From Noviherbaspirillum suwonense (lineage in GTDB: Bacteria > Pseudomonadota > Gammaproteobacteria > Burkholderiales > Burkholderiaceae_D): a stretch of 64,000 nt of DNA. The number at the start of each line of letters is the position of its first letter. Positions within the stretch are counted from its first letter, which is position 1. Position numbers and translations under genes: made by a program. Where the stretch lies: positions 124,001 to 188,000 of the forward strand of contig NZ_FXUL01000007.1 of assembly GCF_900182955.1 (NCBI RefSeq), read 5' to 3'. The notes beneath the pieces were generated by a model. The model saw only the letters and a program-made list of their open reading frames with translations, was not told the origin of the DNA and made no database searches. Shown here piece after piece: positions 61,304-64,000 of the stretch.

Positions 61304-63301
61304 ATGAAGACATCGCGATTGCCCGGATTGACCGTCCTCTGCATGGCACTGCAGCTGGCCGCATGCGCCAGCAGCCCCGAAATCGCCCGCACAGCAGCCG
61401 CGTCGGCCGCCGAACCCGCCACCGTCCGGTCCAACCGGGCCTGGCTATCGCAATTGCCCTTCGGAGACCGGCAAGACTACGAGGATGCGCGGCGCGGCCT
61501 GATCGCCGACCTTGAGCAGCCGCAGATAAGAACCGCGGACGGTCGCGTTGTATGGGACCGGCAAGCCTACGGATTCGAATCGGGTGCTGCGCCAGACACG
61601 GTCAATCCCAGCCTGTGGCGCCAGGCGCAGCTCAACAATGTGTCCGGCCTGTTCAAGGTCACCGAACGTATCTATCAGTTGCGCGGGCTGGACCTGGCGA
61701 ACATGACCATTGTCGAAGGAGATACCGGCATCATCATCATCGACCCGCTATTGTCGGCGGAAACGGCGGCGGCAGGACTGGCGCTGTATTACCGGCATCG
61801 TCCGCGCAAGCCGGTCAGCGCGGTGGTCTACACCCATAGCCACGTCGACCATTTCGGCGGCGTCAAGGGCATCATCCGCGAGGAAGACGCGGCTTCGGGC
61901 CGCGTGCAGGTGATCGCACCCGAAGGCTTCATGGAAGAAGCGGTCAGCGAGAACGTCCTGGCCGGGAATGCAATGAGCCGGCGTGCACAGTACATGTATG
62001 GTGCGCTGCTGCCAAAAAGCGCGGCCGGGCAGGTCGATGCCGGCCTTGGCAAGGGCCTGTCGCGGGGCACCGTCACGCTGATCGCGCCGAATGCGCTGAT
62101 CAGGAAGCCGATCGAAACGCGGCGCGTCGATGGCGTCGATATCGAATTTCAGCTGACGCCCGGCACCGAGGCGCCAGCTGAAATGAACCTTTATTTTCCG
62201 CAGATGCGCACGCTGTGCATTGCCGAAAATGCGGTGCGTACCCAGCACAACCTGCTGACCCTGCGCGGCGCAAAAGTCAGGGACGCCAAGCAATGGTCCT
62301 TTTATCTCGACCAGACACTGGCGCGCTACGGCGAAAAATCCGACGTATTGCTGGGCCAGCACCACTGGCCGACCTGGGGCCAGCAGCGGCTCTCGCGGCT
62401 GCTGGCCGACCAGCGGGATATGTATGCCTACCTGAACGACCAGACGCTGCGTCTGGTTAACCAGGGATACACGCCGATGGACATTGCCGAGCGCCTGAAG
62501 CGGCTGCCCGAGCCGCTCGCCAGCCAGTGGTATGCCCGCGATTATTATGGGTCGATCAGCCACAATGTACGGGCTGTCTACCAGCGCTACCTGGGGTTTT
62601 ACGACGGCAACCCGGCCAGCCTCAACCCGCTGCCGCCAGTCGAAGCTGCACGCAAGACGATTGCATGGATGGGCGGCGCCGGTGCGGTGCTGGCGAAGGC
62701 GCAGGAGTCGTTCGCGCAAGGGGATTACCGCTGGGTAGCGCAGATTGTCAATCAACTGGTATTCGCTGAACCCGAGAACCAGGAAGCGCGCCAGTTGCAG
62801 GCGGCCGCCCTCGAGCAATTGGGCTATCAGAGCGAAAACAGCACCTGGCGCAACGCCTACCTGAGCGGTGCGCAGGAATTGCGGCAGGGCGTAGCAGCCA
62901 ACCTGGGCGGCGGGACAGCGTCGCCCGATCTGATCAAGGCGCTGACTGTTCCCATGTTTTTTGACTACCTCGCGGTGCGGCTGAATGCAGACAGGGCCGC
63001 TGGCAAGAGCATGACGATCAACTGGGCATTCCCGGACCTCGATGAGCGTTACGCGATGACACTCAACAACAGCGCGCTGACTTACCGTGCGGGCGCCGAG
63101 CATGCCAGGCCAATTGCAACGTTAACGCTTGGCAAGCCGGTGCTGGACAGCATCCTTACAGGAAAAGTGAAAATGAGCGATGCGATCAGCCAGGGACAAC
63201 TGCAGGTGACTGGCGACCGGCAGTCGGTCGCTGCGCTGTTCGGCATGCTGGACACGTTTTCGCCGGGATTCAATATCGTGACGCCACTGACGCGGCGGTA
63301 G
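61304..63301 (+). CDS. Alkyl sulfatase-like (SdsA/YjcS type) lipoprotein
   Basis: A 665-residue hydrolase of the type III (metallo-beta-lactamase fold) alkyl sulfatases. The signal has a lipobox (LCMALQLAAC), so it is membrane-anchored. The zinc motif is VVYTHSHVDHFGG (HxHxDH), with further ligand regions around LYFPQMRTLCIAEN and LLGQHHWPTWGQQR. The C-terminal half has the helical dimerisation domain and an SCP2-like domain that in homologues binds the alkyl chain. These enzymes release sulfate from sulfate esters such as SDS. The start at 61304 is preceded by GCAGGTG; the frame runs back into phoD but is not used. Confidence 0.9.
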   Translation: MKTSRLPGLTVLCMALQLAACASSPEIARTAAASAAEPATVRSNRAWLSQLPFGDRQDYEDARRGLIADLEQPQIRTADGRVVWDRQAYGFESGAAPDTVNPSLWRQAQLNNVSGLFKVTERIYQLRGLDLANMTIVEGDTGIIIIDPLLSAETAAAGLALYYRHRPRKPVSAVVYTHSHVDHFGGVKGIIREEDAASGRVQVIAPEGFMEEAVSENVLAGNAMSRRAQYMYGALLPKSAAGQVDAGLGKGLSRGTVTLIAPNALIRKPIETRRVDGVDIEFQLTPGTEAPAEMNLYFPQMRTLCIAENAVRTQHNLLTLRGAKVRDAKQWSFYLDQTLARYGEKSDVLLGQHHWPTWGQQRLSRLLADQRDMYAYLNDQTLRLVNQGYTPMDIAERLKRLPEPLASQWYARDYYGSISHNVRAVYQRYLGFYDGNPASLNPLPPVEAARKTIAWMGGAGAVLAKAQESFAQGDYRWVAQIVNQLVFAEPENQEARQLQAAALEQLGYQSENSTWRNAYLSGAQELRQGVAANLGGGTASPDLIKALTVPMFFDYLAVRLNADRAAGKSMTINWAFPDLDERYAMTLNNSALTYRAGAEHARPIATLTLGKPVLDSILTGKVKMSDAISQGQLQVTGDRQSVAALFGMLDTFSPGFNIVTPLTRR

Positions 63302-63737
63302 TGCCTAAGGCGATCCTGGAGGGCTGCGATCTCCGTTACGCCTGACTCCAACTGCGACGAATGAGTTTGACAGTTCACTTTCATTTGCATGAGAGCGCGC
63401 CATGAAACCGCGCTGGCCGGTGCGCCGGGTCGTTTTTACCGCTTCTGACGCGACGGCGTAGAGCGGCTCATTAGCCGTTGTAGCTGGACGATAGCAAGGC
63501 CCCTCAGGTAAAAACAGCCAGGGTCCAGTGAAGAATGTGCCTATCAAGGAAGCACTGCGGACTTCTGGCGTCCTGATCGCGCATTTTTGGTTGATACAGC
63601 TTTATCAACAACCATTGTGGACCTGCATGCAAGATGGCGCGAATGTCACGGCCGTTTCCATTTTTGGAGGATTTCAAATAGCCTCTGGTGGTTTGCGTTT
63701 AAATAAAATCGAGAAACCCTCACGCTTTGGCAAACAG

Positions 63738-63775
63738 CTACCTAAAAAAGGTTGGCGGAGCCGTCCGCTAGGTAG
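63738..63775 (+). promoter_or_regulatory. Composite stem-loop
   Basis: Outer arms CTACCTA (63738-63744) and TAGGTAG (63769-63775) and inner arms GCGGA (63755-63759) and TCCGC (63764-63768) around a GCCG loop can form a 12-bp stem interrupted by a 10-base one-sided bulge. It lies about 180 bases before the last gene. Confidence 0.4.
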
Positions 63776-63781
63776 TTGAAC

Positions 63782-63907
63782 GCGGAATGCAGCTACAACC
63801 CGCTTGGACTGGCTGGCAATTACGACCTTCCCCTGTGGAACCGATCAAGCTGAATTGTGTCAGTTTAGATAAGGACACCTCCACAGGCGGGCCTATATGC
63901 ATTCCGC
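63782..63907 (+). ncRNA. Candidate structured leader RNA or small mobile-element remnant
   Basis: Four helices nest in order: GCGGAATGCA (63782-63791) with TGCATTCCGC (63898-63907), 10 bp; CCCGC (63799-63803) with GCGGG (63887-63891); CCTGTGGA (63832-63839) with TCCACAGG (63880-63887), 8 bp; GTGTC (63857-63861) with GACAC (63874-63878). All pair perfectly, apart from one shared base between two helices at 63887. The element ends 49 bases before the start codon of the last gene. It looks like a cis-acting RNA, or the imperfect palindrome of a MITE or IS end; nothing known to me matches. Confidence 0.4.
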
Positions 63908-63956
63908 CTGATGTTTACGGCGGCCATCCGGCTTATTCTCGCTGAAAGAATTTCCT

Positions 63957-64000
63957 ATGCGCGTCCATCACCTGAACTGCGTTTCGTCATGTCCACTTGG
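63957..64000 (+). CDS. Metallo-beta-lactamase-fold hydrolase (N-terminal fragment)
   Basis: The last 44 bases begin an open frame with ATG at 63957. The visible residues MRVHHLNCVSSCPLG match the N-terminus of a common MBL-fold metallohydrolase group (typical start HHLNCGTMCP). The rest is outside the window, so identity is tentative. The ribosome-binding site is weak (AAAGAATTTCCT). The gene is downstream of a possible structured leader. Confidence 0.5.
   Translation, partial: MRVHHLNCVSSCPL

Larger units (their letters stand above)
63302..63956 (+). other. Low-GC intergenic region rich in inverted repeats
   Basis: About 655 bases without a convincing gene; short open frames have no domain similarity that I recognise. 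The middle (63580-63740) is visibly more A/T-rich than the window. It holds GTTGATA-CAGCTT-TATCAAC (63590-63609), a composite hairpin at 63738-63775 and a nested set of helices at 63782-63907, listed separately. Confidence 0.5.

Noticed and set aside
63528-63779. Open frame of 83 codons before the last gene
   Set aside because: Composition is unlike the neighbours, no known domain, and it runs through inverted repeats that suggest a non-coding role.

Overview
The window is GC-rich, gene-dense bacterial chromosome. Gene content points to a betaproteobacterium of the Burkholderiales, perhaps Oxalobacteraceae; this is inferred from family resemblance and no rRNA or other marker gene is present. 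No tRNA, rRNA, CRISPR array, intact insertion sequence or prophage was found. Two genes are cut by the window edges (a sugar permease at the left, a probable metallo-beta-lactamase-fold gene at the right). Two genes carry apparent frameshifts.

Layout. 1-4016 (minus): ABC importer of the Ugp/carbohydrate type, in order ATPase, binding protein, permease, permease. 4319-5748 (minus): lipoprotein alpha/beta hydrolase overlapping an APS kinase (cysC). 5829-9320 (minus): a large autotransporter whose passenger alternates beta-helix-like repeats with extremely Gly-rich loops. 9904-16775: a DUF72 protein, then a signalling block with a Crp/Fnr regulator, two cytosolic histidine kinases and a PAS-PAS hybrid kinase.

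16878-32622: a large organosulfur-scavenging island. It has a divergent pair (PhnD-like protein and fatty acid desaturase), metNI, two sfnB/dszC-type flavin monooxygenases, an NtaA/DszA-type FMN monooxygenase, two metQ paralogues, a degenerate frameshifted EAL protein, an ssuE-like FMN reductase, a small serine hydrolase, a third DszC-type enzyme and ssuA(frameshifted)-ssuC-ssuB. Uptake systems, a flavin reductase and several flavin-dependent monooxygenases together suggest import and oxidative desulfurisation of methionine-like, sulfone or sulfonate compounds. There is no obvious SsuD.

32647-42670: a catabolic island bounded by two AraC-type regulators: alpha/beta hydrolase, metal-dependent amidohydrolase, a complete branched-chain-amino-acid-type (Liv) ABC importer and an SDR dehydrogenase. 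The likely logic is import of an amide- or ester-like compound, hydrolysis, then oxidation; the substrate is unknown.

42829-50021: stress and signalling genes: a 57-residue metallothionein with 12 cysteines, a methyltransferase, two tandem Hsp20 chaperones behind a convincing sigma-32-type promoter, a stand-alone receiver protein, orphan treZ, a DUF433 protein, a receiver-GGDEF protein with a degenerate active site, and a small putative HTH protein. 50664-58173: exported M20 peptidase, VOC protein, metallophosphoesterase, MgtC/DUF4010 membrane protein, an exported intradiol-dioxygenase-like protein and an MFS permease. 58515-63301: a LysR regulator divergent from a Tat-exported PhoD-type phosphatase and a lipoprotein alkyl-sulfatase homologue, consistent with release of sulfate and phosphate from organic esters.

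The final 650 bases are less GC-rich and hold several inverted repeats. The most notable is a set of four nested complementary segments (63782-63907) just upstream of the truncated last gene, which could be a structured 5' leader RNA or the remains of a small mobile element.
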